Assembly: GCA_963920575.1 (NCBI GenBank)
Contig: OY986967.1
Location: forward strand, 16,782,094-16,846,093
DNA length: 64,000 nt
From: Narthecium ossifragum
Lineage: Eukaryota > Streptophyta > Magnoliopsida > Dioscoreales > Nartheciaceae
Direction: 5' to 3'
Shown: piece after piece, positions 54,546 through 64,000 of the stretch
Position numbering within the stretch: position 1 is the first letter of the stretch
Layout: each line of letters starts with the position of its first letter
Translations under genes and position numbers: made by a program
The notes under the pieces: generated by a model
Database searches by the model: none
Seen by the model: only the letters and a program-made list of their open reading frames with translations
Told to the model about the DNA's origin: nothing

Positions 54546-55459
54546 AATAAGAAGAAGCTGGAGATGCCCCTCCACAAAAGAGGAAACATAGAGGTAATTT
54601 CAAAATCATTCATACCTCTTATTCCACACGTAATCTTTGAAGATCAATCATTAACCCTTGATTTTAGGTCCTTTGAAGCCAAAATCTCCGAAGAGGAGGA
54701 AGATTTCGAAACAAGATGAGGCAGTGACATCGGGGGTTGCTACGAAGGACGTTCCTACTTGCTCATCACAAGACCGGGACATGTCCCCGGAGCACACTCC
54801 CCCCAAGGGGTGCCATGATGATTTCTTTGGTTGATTGTCATGTAGCAACTCTCTTAACCCCTCGTAGATCTCCACTTATACCCATTGCTCCACCATCACC
54901 ATAGACAATTAAAAACATGGCTCTTCCTTCCCGCGAAGATGAGCCAATAATTGCTAAAAATATCATGGCAGCCCTACCATCATCTCCCCTTAGAGAGGTA
55001 TACGTCTTATCCCTTGTTTTCTTTTTTCCTTCTTTTAATGTGTTAACTGACGTATATATGTTTTTGTAGATTGAAACCGGATGGATTCTTAGCCTAGGCC
55101 TTCTATGGTACCAGGGGAGGAACTCGAGGTACAAATTGAGGCATTTGCGATGGCCTTGTCTTCGAGGACTTCGGTGGCCGATCGCGACAAGGCTGTCGAA
55201 GTATCCTATTCGAAAGTGCGATTGCAAGTAGCACATGGCGATGAGTCACCAACTCACCAGGCTCCGATTCAAATTAAAATTCCTCTCACCCCTAAGAACA
55301 TTGCTCCTTGCATGTCTGTAAATCTCATTCGAGTTTTGGTCGAAATCTCATCAAGAATCATCTTCTTCCCAATCATCCTCCGGATTTGAGACCCAGGAGG
55401 ACGAAGCAGACGACTACGAGTGGATGCTGAACTTCGCCGATGATTGGGAGAAGGTGAAG
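54546..55459. other. degenerate 3' region of the PMD gene
   Basis: Short frames with KPKSPKRRKISKQ and SSREDEPIIAKN-like content suggest the basic and disordered tail of the PMD protein with introns, but stops are too frequent to define exons. Ends where LTR family A begins at 55460. Confidence 0.35.
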
Positions 55460-57699
55460 TGTGAGAACCTGTTCCTCTAACCTGGCTCGATCGCATAGGT
55501 CAGGGGGCGTGCTCTGTTGGTCTGTTTCCACGTCTGGTGCGATCGGTCGATCACATGCTTGTTTTTTGACCCAAAGTTAATTTGGTAAAGTTCTGCCTTG
55601 TCAGTCGCTTTCACACGCACGTAATGCACACACAACCTTGGATTGAAATATGTTATTGATTAGACCCTTAGATACGCTCTCGATAAGAAGATCGGAGCTC
55701 GATCGGAAAAGGTCGAAACCGACGGCTGAGATCGATTCCAGCTTTTTATAAATACCCCTTCTCCTTCTCTCTCTTCTTCTTTTCTCTCTCTTTCTCTCCC
55801 TCTCTCTCTCTATCGGCTATGGATTGGCGTTCAGACTGCTGATTTTGGATGTCAAATTGGAGCAGCATGACTTGGGAGATCCGTCTAGCTATCACATGTA
55901 GGTGTTTCTACCCTAATCATGTGATTAACTTTGTCTAGAATTGATGTTCTGGTTGATTAGCATAGGAATATATATTGGAATGTATTGAAAGTTTGTATTC
56001 CAGTGCAATCGATGTTTTAGGAACATATGGATGGTCAGCTTTTGTGTCTTACCGGTCGATTTGGTTTCTATCGTCTGTTTTGTATGGTTTTTTTTTGGCT
56101 GAAACAAGCAAAATCTAATATTTAGCTTTAGGAATCTTGATTTCTTGGTTCCATTGGATTCCTAACGTCCTATTCTACCTCTCCTCAAAGTTTGATTGAA
56201 TTCTAACGAGTTTTCATCGGTTTTTCGTCAAAGTTTCCTGGATTTCCAAAATCCTCTCTTTGTTGTCTGTTCATTCTCAATTTTAGTGTTAATTTATGAA
56301 AAATCTCGTGGAACATTCATGAGCAAAGTTATATATCTTCGAGTCTAACTTCATATCCCACTTATTTTGTATTTTTCTGATTTTAATATGAATTATGGTG
56401 ATTTATCTCGTGATCTTCGACAAGATTGATCTGAATCTATCAAGCCAGTTGGGATAGATCGATCCCAGCCTAATTGGGCCTAATTGGGATCGATCCCAAC
56501 ACAAATCTCAGAGGGCTGATTCTGCCTGACCAGTTGGGATCAATGCGAACCCAAACGTTAGGGGGCTGAATATGCCTGATTCAGTTGGGATCGATCCCAA
56601 GCTTGTAGAGGACATATTCTTAGCCGTTTTCGGTGGTTTTCGAAGCTTCTTTCGATCCGATTTTTGGAGAAGATCTTTGTATCGATGAGTTGAGTTAACA
56701 TGCTAGTTTTTCATGAATTTGAAATATTTATGCAATGTTTATAGAATATTTAACTAATTGCTAAGTTTCTTGCAATTTATGAGTTATATCAAAATGATAG
56801 GATGCTCTATATATACATACCTATATGTATTAGACCCATATGTGGGATCGAGCCCTTTGAATAAAAGATGTTGTTAACCGGGGCGTGATGACTCCGAGGA
56901 ATGTGTAGAATAAATAGGCCAAATGTGTGTCTTTACATGCGTATAATGAATGGGCTGAGGGTGTGCCCTATATGATTATGTTTATAAATTGTTGTTTGTT
57001 GATTGGTTGTTGGCGTTGCGCCGAGAGTAGTATAATCTAGATATACTCGATGTCGAATGATTAATTATTGATGTGACATATAGTGATACCTAAGTTAGAT
57101 ACTTGTATAGATGCATGCATAGTATGCATTAGAGACATTCAATGTGAGGCGTGGACGATGAGTCGGACAGCTCAGATCTAGCTTTAGGATCGAGGTAAAT
57201 GTCTAGTTGGCTACAATTATAATGTTATTGAGGTTTCAAGGTAATGTCGATTCTCCAAAGCCAAGTGCTAAGAATGGTTGTCGATGTGTTCTCGACACGG
57301 TCCCTAGGCATGGGAATCAAGTTTACGTAAGGGTGATCCTACTTGTTACTATTCTGCTGCCTCTTGGTATACATTTTCAAGAGAGTTTTCATGACAGTAG
57401 CCCATGGGACATCGATGGGATTATGGGACCCTTGGCATACCTTAGACTTACGCGGAGAAACGACACTGCAGTGGTTTCCTCCTTTCAATGTGACGTAGTG
57501 TAGAACCCTACTGAGCTTATCGCTCACTCCTATACGCGGGCTATGTTTTAAAGGTGCGAGAGCCAACTCTTTTTCTGTAGCACCAGCAAGGCTTTTGGTG
57601 ACGTGTCGACCTCTGGAGGTGTCTGAGAAGTTGGGGTCCAGTTTATCTTGATAGATTGTATAAATGTATAAATTCCCTCTTTGAGGATTTTGATATATA
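55460..57699 (+). mobile_element. LTR family A copy, 5' 2.2 kb, cut by a Helitron
   Basis: It starts TGTGAGAACC, and the order of landmarks follows the solo LTR at 7998: ACCTGGCTCGATCGC, GCACACACAACCTTGGATTG, AAGATCGGAGCTCGATCGG, TATAAATACCCC, then GCATGCATAGTATGCATTAG and GTAGAACCCTACTGAGCTT. At the place of the GGTCGACC array it has a different palindrome array (56445-56600). The last ~150 bp of the LTR are missing where the Helitron starts at 57700. Confidence 0.82.
56445..56600. repeat. GGGATCGATCCC palindrome array
   Basis: Four or five units of CAGTTGGGATCGATCCCAA or decayed forms (TTGGGATCAATGCGAACCCAA) are separated by 25-60 bp, with the linkers themselves repeated (GGGGGCTGAATATGCCTGA; GAGGGCTGATTCTGCCTGA). 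It occupies the same offset (about 1.0 kb) in the LTR as the array of the 7998 copy. Confidence 0.85.
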
Positions 57700-58364
57700 T
57701 CTATTATATAAGGAAGGGCGGTTTTTGAAATGTCTCAACTATAAAACATAAAGAGCGGTCCAGATTTATCTCCAATCACATCCAACGATCTAGATTTCAT
57801 CATCAGACTTCAAGATTCCCATCAAAAATTCATTCCCGCCTAAATCTCCCACTCAAATTTTCTTCCTTCATCTACCCACCCCCCTCAAAAATTCATTCCT
57901 GCCTTTCTCTCTCTTCCGGTTACACTACGTCCCATCCCTCTACCCCGTCCCGTCTCCCTCTACCCCGTCCTCTACCCTAGCAACAAGGGGGTCCCGCACT
58001 CTCTTCACATCATGAGCCACGGTTTACCCCTTTGGATGACGCCAACTTCCAAGGTTGTCCCCCCACTACAAATCACGAGGTATGATCCTATCCCTAGAAC
58101 TCCATGGTTAAGCACATATGAATCTCTATCTTGTGATCATGGGACACCGACGGTGAGGCTGAGATAGGATCATCAGTTAGTTCGATCCAATAGCCTTCTC
58201 TCACTCTCATAGAAGATTGTTGGTGATCGTTAGAGAGCAAGAGAGAGGCGGACCCGATCAGGAGAGCGAGAGGGAGAGACCCGTGGGCAGAGGTGAGACC
58301 ATCTACAATGACCGTGGCCTGAGAAGGATCACGACTAGCACGGCGACAGTGCTTGCAACCGGAA
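57700..58364 (+). mobile_element. second Helitron, 5' end
   Basis: It starts TCTATTATATAAGGAAGG after A and matches the Helitron 5' end at 4593 (minus) for about 160 bp (AATGTCTCAACTATAAAACATAAAG; GAGCGGTCCAGAT). Beyond about 57860 the two copies differ. The sequence is C-rich near 57880-57980 and has no recognised gene. The end is placed where family A LTR sequence reappears; no clear CTRR end with hairpin was found. Confidence 0.5.
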
Positions 58365-58840
58365 GAGAGAGAAAGGCGATGGGCTTGATCGCCGATCTGA
58401 GGACTCTAGTAACTCGGATCTAGTTTTAAGGCCAAGAAGTGGGTAGAAGGGCTAGGACGAGATTGGGTTGTTATGATTTTGCGTTGATTGAGGTTGCTAT
58501 ATAAATATGTTCATCTGAATTGTGATATTAAGGTGTAGAGGTCGTGTTGACTTTCGTTTCAAGTGCTAGATATGGATGTTGATGTCCCTGACTATATTGC
58601 CACGAGGGATGGTGGTATTGCGACTGGGCAAGGTGGAACATGGACAAGAGCCCGCAGTCGCGTCTTTCCCCTCATTGTAGTTGGGTGAGGGTGAGACCTG
58701 GACAGGAGCCCTCGGGGAATCGATGAAGCTAGGGTTAGCCTCTTGCCATAATCTAAACTTGATGGAAGTTGATATAGTTGCAGTTTAACCCTTTTCTTAA
58801 GTGTGTCGTAGAGTAGAACTTTACTGGGCTTTATGCTCAC
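58365..58840 (+). mobile_element. LTR family A fragment (middle part)
   Basis: GGCGATGGGCTTGATCGCCGATC, CTCGGATCTAG, GTGTAGAGGTCGTGTTGAC and GTAGAACTTTACTGGGCTTTATGCTCACT match offsets of about 1540-2000 of the solo LTR at 7998. It ends exactly where the hAT end TAGGGGTGAGC starts. Confidence 0.65.
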
Positions 58841-59324
58841 TAGGGGTGAGCATTCGGTTTTCAGTTCGGTCTTCGGTCCAGAACCGAAAAACCGAACTTT
58901 ATTCGGTACTGAATTTTGAGAACCGAAGCGAATTGAAGTTCTTAAGAGCACAATTAAAACAACCGAACCGAAGTTCTTAAAGAATAGAACCGAACCGAAA
59001 TTTTTAGGTCCAAATCCCTAAAAATCGAACTTTTTATAAAAAAAATTAAAAACTCTCAACTGACAGCCTCTCACAAACACAGACATATGTTAACTTGTAC
59101 GTAATGTTATACACATGCATAATGGCTAACGTATGCGTTTGGTACCTAGGTTTTCAGACAAATTTTTACGTGATACCCGTGTTTTCAAAAGTAAACATTG
59201 AATACCTATGTTTCTCAAACCATTTTTAATTGATGCCTCCGTCCACCTGCCGTCTGCCGGTCTAACAGCGGCTCGAGCGAACCAGACAACCTCTTGTTTC
59301 TTGGATCTATGGTAGGAGGCTTCA

Positions 59325-60518
59325 ATGGCAAAGTACATCTTGCAACAGTACACAGTGGCGGTAGGTGGGGGGAGAGCATTGGACTCGATAAGCAGCATGT
59401 ATGCAATGGGGAAGGTTCAGATGGCAACCCTGGAACTGCGCACGGGCAGCAGCAACGCCGGTAACGGCAGGGGAGGGAACAATAAGCACACGAAGGGTGG
59501 TGGCAGCGTCGGTGGGGAGATGGGGGCGTTCGTGCTGTGGCAGAGGAAGCCGGATCTGTGGTGCTTGGAGCTGGTGGCCTCCGGTTGCAAGATCAGCGCC
59601 GGTAGCAACGGCAGGGTGGCATGGAGGCAGACACCGTGGCCCGAAACAAAACAAAGGAACATTAGCATGCTCAATCCTGGTTTGTCACAGGGTTTGGATC
59701 CCAGGTCCACTGCCAACCTGTTCAACAGCTCTGCGTGCATTGGCGAGAAGGCGATCAATGGAGAGGATTGCTTCATCCTTCGGCTAGATTGCCACCCTAC
59801 TACCACCCGCTCCCCTAAGCTCCTGGGCCTCCCCGCCCCTTCCTCATCAGTCACTGCTCGTGGCGGCGCCGTCTTGTTGCTCGCGGAGACGCATTTCGGC
59901 TCCGACCTTGTAATCGCCATCATCGACACCGGCATCACCCCCTCCTACCCCAGCTTCGCCGGCCGCGGCCTAGGCCCCATCCCTCCGCATTGGCGCGGCC
60001 ACTGCCACCCTTCCATCCAATGCAACAAGAAGCTTATAGGCGCCTCCTTCTTCTCCAATGGCTACGAGGCCTCCTCCAGCCCAATGAACGAGACCGTCGA
60101 GGTTAAGTCGCCTCTAGACTCCGATGTTCATGGCACTCATACCGCTTCCATCACCGCCGGCCGCTACGTCTACCCCGCCGACCTCTTCGGCTACGCGCAC
60201 GGCCTCACAGCCGGCGTAGCCCCAAAAGCACGTCTCGCCACTTACATGGTTTGCTGGGCTAAAGGTTGCTTCGATTCCGACATCCTCGCCGCGTTTGATG
60301 CCTACATCCAAGACGGCGTTGATGTAGGTGGTGGCGATGGGTACTCTGCGTCGCTGTGCCTGGAGGGGTCTTTAAATCCAAATGCCGTCGCCGGCAAGAT
60401 AGTTGTGTGTGATCGTGGTGTGAGCTCCCGGGCCGCCAAGGGTCTTTGGCGAGCGTGGGCGCGGAGGAGAGCAAGGAGGTCTTTGGCGGCGGAGATGGCG
60501 TCGAGGAGCAAGGCGTAG
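59325..60518 (+). CDS. chimeric ORF: DUF620 fragment fused to subtilase fragment (Pack-MULE)
   Basis: One open frame of 397 codons crosses two captured pieces. Residues 1 to about 155 match the plant DUF620 family: SMYAMGKVQMA, FVLWQRKPDLW, WRQTPWPE, QGLDPRSTANLF and CIGEKAINGEDCFIL. From about residue 158 follow subtilase parts typical of plant SBT1: TRSPKLLGL, VIAIIDTGI (catalytic Asp), SDVHGTHTAS (catalytic His), GVAPKARLATYMVCW and FDAYIQDGVDV. After a deletion comes a PA-domain piece LCLEGSLNPN and AGKIVVCDRGVSSRAAKG. The catalytic Ser region is absent, so no protease activity is expected. The last ~25 residues are Arg-rich and come from another frame of the next capture. Whether it is expressed is unknown. 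Confidence 0.85.
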   Translation: MAKYILQQYTVAVGGGRALDSISSMYAMGKVQMATLELRTGSSNAGNGRGGNNKHTKGGGSVGGEMGAFVLWQRKPDLWCLELVASGCKISAGSNGRVAWRQTPWPETKQRNISMLNPGLSQGLDPRSTANLFNSSACIGEKAINGEDCFILRLDCHPTTTRSPKLLGLPAPSSSVTARGGAVLLLAETHFGSDLVIAIIDTGITPSYPSFAGRGLGPIPPHWRGHCHPSIQCNKKLIGASFFSNGYEASSSPMNETVEVKSPLDSDVHGTHTASITAGRYVYPADLFGYAHGLTAGVAPKARLATYMVCWAKGCFDSDILAAFDAYIQDGVDVGGGDGYSASLCLEGSLNPNAVAGKIVVCDRGVSSRAAKGLWRAWARRRARRSLAAEMASRSKA

Positions 60519-60590
60519 GAGGGGACACGTGTATGGTGGATTTGCTCGGGAGGAAGGGACACGTGGACGAAGCGGAGGTCTGGTCAGCCA
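60440..60590 (+). pseudogene. captured PPR-gene fragment in the Pack-MULE
   Basis: In the frame of the ORF starting at 60446 the sequence reads EEQGVGGDTCMVDLLGRKGH followed by VDEAEV. This is the common YxCMVDLLGRxGxLxEAExxI segment near the C-terminus of PLS-class pentatricopeptide-repeat proteins. About 30 codons are recognisable. It overlaps the tail of the chimeric ORF in a different frame. Confidence 0.7.
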
Positions 60591-60778
60591 ACTCGACCGG
60601 TCCGCCCCGGTTCGCTCTGGCTGCCGTAAGACCGGCAGACGGCAGATGGATGGAGGCATCAATTAAAATTTGTTCGAGAAACATAGGTATTCGATGTTTA
60701 CTTTTGAAAACACGGGTATCACATAAAAATTTACCTGAAAACCTAGGTACCAAACGCATACTTTACCCCATGCATAAT

Positions 60779-61519
60779 TGATCTCACTTTGCTGCAAGAT
60801 AAAAAAAAAACCTACAAAGCTCCACAAATGTCCCATTCTGATTGCACCAATTCCATGTGCAAATCCAAATCCGATGCCTTAAAGCCTACTGACCCTCTCT
60901 ATAAATGCCAAAAAACCATGCATCATACTTCCATCAAATTACTCAAACCCATAAGCACCAAATCAACCATAGCAGCCTGGCACAAGCATGAGAAGATAAG
61001 CTAAATACAAAAGTACAACAATCGGAATCTTTGAATAAAATACAACAAAACAAAACATGCATCCGAATTTACACAGGTCAGACTTGAGGGGAGCTGCATT
61101 TCTCTTGGTAATCACTAATCATATCAACTCATGGACTCCTGAATTGGCCTTCAATCGCATGCCTAAAAGACTTGCACAAAAGGAAATTTTGTCATTGTAC
61201 AAATTAAAAGTAAAATGACAAGGGTGGCATTTGAAATAATTGGATCAAACCTCCAAACATACTTAATTAAGAATCAAGCAAGCAAGTTTTGATCTTCAAT
61301 TGATACTTCTTCTTCCCCCGTAGTATGTGATGTGTCTATTCGAGGAGAGTATTTAATCCACCGCCACCAACATCCTCACTTGTTGCAAGCTTTGATAATT
61401 CTAAAAATCAAATGTCAACAAAGATAAGTGATTAGTAAAGAGTATTTCTATTTGTAAAAGAAAACAAAAGCAATCATATATCTAAAAGGTCAAATTTATT
61501 AACTTACCATGTTCAAACA
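60779..61519. other. 3' untranslated side of the hAT gene
   Basis: AT-rich sequence with no ORF. It contains short words that recur within the damaged C-terminal part of the transposase gene: 60918-60941 (inverted at 61630-61653) and 61292-61320 (direct, at 61973-62001). Confidence 0.5.
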
Positions 61520-63727
61520 TTTCCAACTCTACCAAATCTTCCTCCATGAAAATAGATTGAAACTTCAAAGAGCTTCGCAACCAATCTTCCACCGGTGCTA
61601 AAAGCGGTATGAATAGGGGGAACCTAGAATAATTTGATGGAAGTATGATGCATCTAGAACATGGTTTTTTGATAGTGCCTCTACTATCTTAGGAGTAAGG
61701 GAACTTCTAAAGGCATCTAGAACACTTCCACCGGTGCTAAAAGCGGATTCCGAAGCTACAGTGGAAATCAGAATCGCCAAGAGGTCACGAGCCATGACTG
61801 ACAATAGGGGGAACCTAGAATAATTGATCTTCCACCATAGCAAAACATCAAAACTGTCACAATCTCTTTCATTATCTTCTGCTAAATATTTATCTAACTC
61901 TGATTTATTATCTTCACCACCGGCCTCTGATTGTAGCCTCTTTAATCTAGAGAGTACTCTAGCCTTCACTTGATCTTCAATTGATACTTCTTCTTCCCCC
62001 ATAGGCAATTGAGATGAGTTAGAAACCTCACTTGTACCCGAAGCTCCACTTTCTAGTGAAACCAATTTCTTGTACTCCTCAAACATTTTGTACGTGATGT
62101 CTTTCACTCTTTTAGAAATCTTTTCACCATCCCCAAATGAATACATTTCATCTATTGCAAGAGTAGCATGCCTTAACTTGTACCTTGGATCAAAAAGAAC
62201 TGGCACGAATGCCAAGATATTCAATTTATCACTGTTTGGCCCCCAATATTTGTCAAACTTCTCTTTCATTTTATCAGCCATGAAGCGCAATCAAATTTCT
62301 TGGCTAGTCCTCCATTCTTGTAACACACCAGATAAAATGCTCAGTTCGTGAAAAAAACTATTATATGTGACATAGGAAGTGCTTGATACTTTCAAAGTTA
62401 ACTCATAAAAGTGTCGTAAGAAATGTACTAATCTCCTCACTTTTACCCAATCTTCTGTAGTAGGCATTCCTTCTCTCCCATCGCCCTCAAGTTCACTTCT
62501 AATTTGTGGCTCGAGCTCTTCAAACCTCCCAAATGCAGTTTCGAACTTTTGAGCGGCCTCCAACATCATATAAGTGGAGTTCCATCTAGTACTCACATCT
62601 AGACTCAATAAGCTCTTGCTTTGTATCTTCTCAATCTCCACGCACTCTTTGAACTTTTGTAACCTCATAGGAGACTGCTTCACAAATTTTACCACCGCTC
62701 GAACTCGGTCAACAGAAGTGCCCATATCATTCAATCCTTCCCCAACTACTAAATTAATGATGTGAGCCACGCACCTCATATGCATGAAGTTGCCTTCCAA
62801 GACACTCACCAATCTCCTTTTCAAATACTTGAGAGATGTATCATTTGAACTTGCATTATCCACTGTTACAGTAAAGACTTTTCGTATTCCCCAATCTTTG
62901 AAGCATTTCTCAAGTTGCCTACCAATAGCTTCACCTTTGTAACTAGTGATCGGACAAAAGCTGATTATTTTTTTATGTAATTTCCAATAGAAATCAATGA
63001 AATGAGCTGTAATACACATATAATTGATTCTTTGAAGTGATGTCTATGTGTCTGTGGTAAGAGAGACCCTTTGGTCACTCTCTTTAAGGCACTTCTTCAA
63101 CTTTGTTTTCTCCCCATAAAAAAGATTATAACAATCTGTTCTCATTGTCCAGCTCGAAGGAACATGAAACCTTGGACTCAATGCTTTACAAAACTCTTTG
63201 AAGCCATCAGTCTCAACAAACTTGAATGGTAGCTCATTAAGTATGATCATACGAGCTAATGCATTCCTACAATAATCTTGATTAAACTTCCACGTGCTAA
63301 CAACTGTTCCATCTCCCTCTTGAGCCTTTTCAAAGGTTATTTCTCCTTGTTGGCCACTTGAGCGAGGAACCATTTTGCATTGTAGAATATGCTTCTTAAG
63401 CACCGATGTTCCATTTGTCTTTGGGTCACAACGGAAAATCTTGGAACAATAATTGCACTAGCCTCTTTGCTTTCCATTAGTAGGATCATTGAATCTATCA
63501 AAGTGTGCCCAAACTTCTGACCTTGGCTCTATAGGTTTTCTATCTGCCTTTGTCTCCACTTCTTGTCTCTTTCTTTTCTTCTTCATTGCTATTTTACTCC
63601 CACTAGTTTCAGCTTCAACAGATGCGGGAGTGGTCCGAGCGGAGCTTTCATCAATACCATAATCCTCAAGTGATTCTTGGGACAGTGAGCGAGAGAGAGG
63701 AGAACGAGACCGAGATCGAGAAGTCAT
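61520..63727 (-). pseudogene. hAT transposase with three in-frame stops and a rearranged C-terminus
   Basis: From the ATG at 63727 one minus-strand frame runs to about 61600, broken by stops at 63458 (TAG), 63044 (TAG) and 62291 (TGA). Order: a Ser/Arg-rich N-terminus, a BED zinc finger (VWAHFDRF, then CNYCSKIF and LKKHILQC across the first stop), the hAT catalytic region (NELPFKFVETDGF, LTTDT-stop-TSLQRINYMCITAHFI where Trp is expected, VDNASSND), a DUF4413-like part (YDPRYKL-type FDPRYKLRHATL) and the hAT dimerisation domain (FDVLLWWKINYSRFPLLSVM, STVASESAFSTGG). After SSLTPKIVEAL the normal ending is displaced by filler DNA; DWLRSSLKF and FMEEDLVELEMFE appear at about 61590-61520. Confidence 0.88.
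61590..61830. repeat. patchwork of short copied segments in the hAT gene
   Basis: CCACCGGTGCTAAAAGCGG occurs at 61589-61607 and 61727-61745. AGGGGGAACCTAGAATAATT occurs at 61614-61633 and 61806-61825. A 24-nt segment at 61630-61653 is the reverse complement of 60918-60941. They sit exactly where the coding sequence departs from the family. Confidence 0.75.
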
Positions 63728-63799
63728 GTCAATCTAATTTGACAATATCTCAACTGTTAACTGAAAATATAACAAAAGAAAACAAAAAAAAAGAAAAGA

Positions 63800-64000
63800 G
63801 AGAATAGAGGATAGCATATAGTAAGAACACAAGCACCTTAATTAACTGCTAAAGTATTCCTGTTGTCAATTTATAAACATGATAATCGAAACCAATGCAA
63901 CCTTATTAATTACAATAGATATAACTGAAATAGATGCAAGGAAAGAGAGCATAGAGGATAGCATATAGTAAGAACACAAGCACTTTAATTAATTGCTAAA
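63800..64000. repeat. direct repeat of ~54 bp, 148 bp apart
   Basis: AGAGGATAGCATATAGTAAG and AACACAAGCACYTTAATTAAYTGCTAAA occur at 63805-63852 and again at 63953-64000. The window ends inside or at the end of the second copy, so more copies may follow. Confidence 0.8.

Larger units (their letters stand above)
59124..60769 (+). mobile_element. Pack-MULE carrying fragments of three host genes
   Basis: The ends are inverted for about 140 bp (GTATGCGTTTGGTACCTAGG on the left; the same, reversed, on the right), followed inward by GATGCCTCC and CTGCCGTCTGCCGG. A perfect 9-bp TSD ATGCATAAT flanks the element (59115-59123; 60770-60778). No transposase is present. The interior is GC-rich coding DNA from a DUF620 gene, a subtilase gene and a PPR gene, in that order. 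Confidence 0.95.
58841..64000 (-). mobile_element. hAT transposon (one end and transposase in the window)
   Basis: The end at 58841 reads TAGGGGTGAGCATTCGG and is followed by a subterminal region full of AACCGAA/TTCGGTT words (58850-59010), matching a relic at 28735-28978. A hAT transposase gene lies on the minus strand at 61520-63727. The other terminus is beyond 64000. A Pack-MULE is inserted near the left end. The insertion target is an LTR of family A. Confidence 0.75.

Noticed and set aside
59417..60759. Long antisense ORFs (166-173 codons) in the Pack-MULE
   Set aside because: Shadows of the GC-rich captured coding sequence on the plus strand.
1..64000. tRNA, rRNA, snoRNA or microRNA genes
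   Set aside because: No cloverleaf with A/B boxes, rRNA core or compact miRNA-type hairpin was evident by reading; the only strong hairpin is the 16574-17496 LTR inverted repeat.

Overview
This is plant nuclear DNA, almost certainly from a flowering plant. The evidence is plant-type LINE, Copia, Gypsy, MULE, CACTA, hAT and Helitron pieces, together with fragments of plant gene families: cinnamate 4-hydroxylase, SBT-type subtilase, DUF620, PPR, a plant TPR family, dephospho-CoA kinase and the plant mobile domain. The species cannot be named from the sequence. I see no intact ordinary host gene, rRNA, tRNA or CRISPR. The window is an old, deeply nested transposon landscape, and its order of insertion can be read from exact target-site duplications (TSDs).

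Layout. 1-4593: low-complexity DNA and a minus-strand Helitron carrying a TPR-gene fragment, abutting the 3' part of an LTR (family A, to 5972). 6807-7470: a 5'-truncated LINE with a 21-bp TSD. 7787-16282: a full-length but dead minus-strand LINE with a 13-bp TSD, split by a solo LTR of family A (7998-10397, TSD GTTGT). 16574-17496: a ~380-bp-arm inverted repeat of a Copia LTR. 17971-24528: a non-autonomous Gypsy element with gag and protease only (TSD GAACT), sitting in another LTR-like sequence. 25893-26411: a second truncated LINE. 26643-37405: a Mutator-like element (9-bp TSD, ~117-bp TIRs) with a near-complete transposase gene and a convergent GRF zinc-finger gene. A CACTA element (27699-32610, TSD ATC) is inserted in its coding exon and carries a dephospho-CoA kinase exon. 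37514-43409: a Copia element (TSD ATTTG) whose reverse transcriptase is replaced by a hAT-like fragment, itself split by a solo LTR (40823-42119, TSD CCACC). 43921-45205: another solo LTR (TSD ACACG). 45480-45960: a C4H pseudogene. 46205-46790: a ~190-bp tandem repeat. 47040-47360: a LINE RT relic. 48640-54540: a plant-mobile-domain gene split by ~4.3 kb of LTR material. 55460-58840: family A LTR copies with a second Helitron start. 58841-end: a hAT element with a broken transposase, containing a Pack-MULE (59124-60769, 9-bp TSD) that fuses fragments of three genes.

Most striking pattern: at least five distinct LTRs carry arrays of short self-complementary units with a TCGA core (GGTCGACC, GATCGATC, GGGATCGATCCC, GATATCGAT), mostly just upstream of the TATA box. 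Two unrelated families share one unit plus flanking words, while two members of one family hold different units at the same place. A second pattern is that most premature stops in the transposon genes can be reached by one C-to-T or G-to-A change from Trp, Gln or Arg codons, as expected of methylated, silenced repeats.
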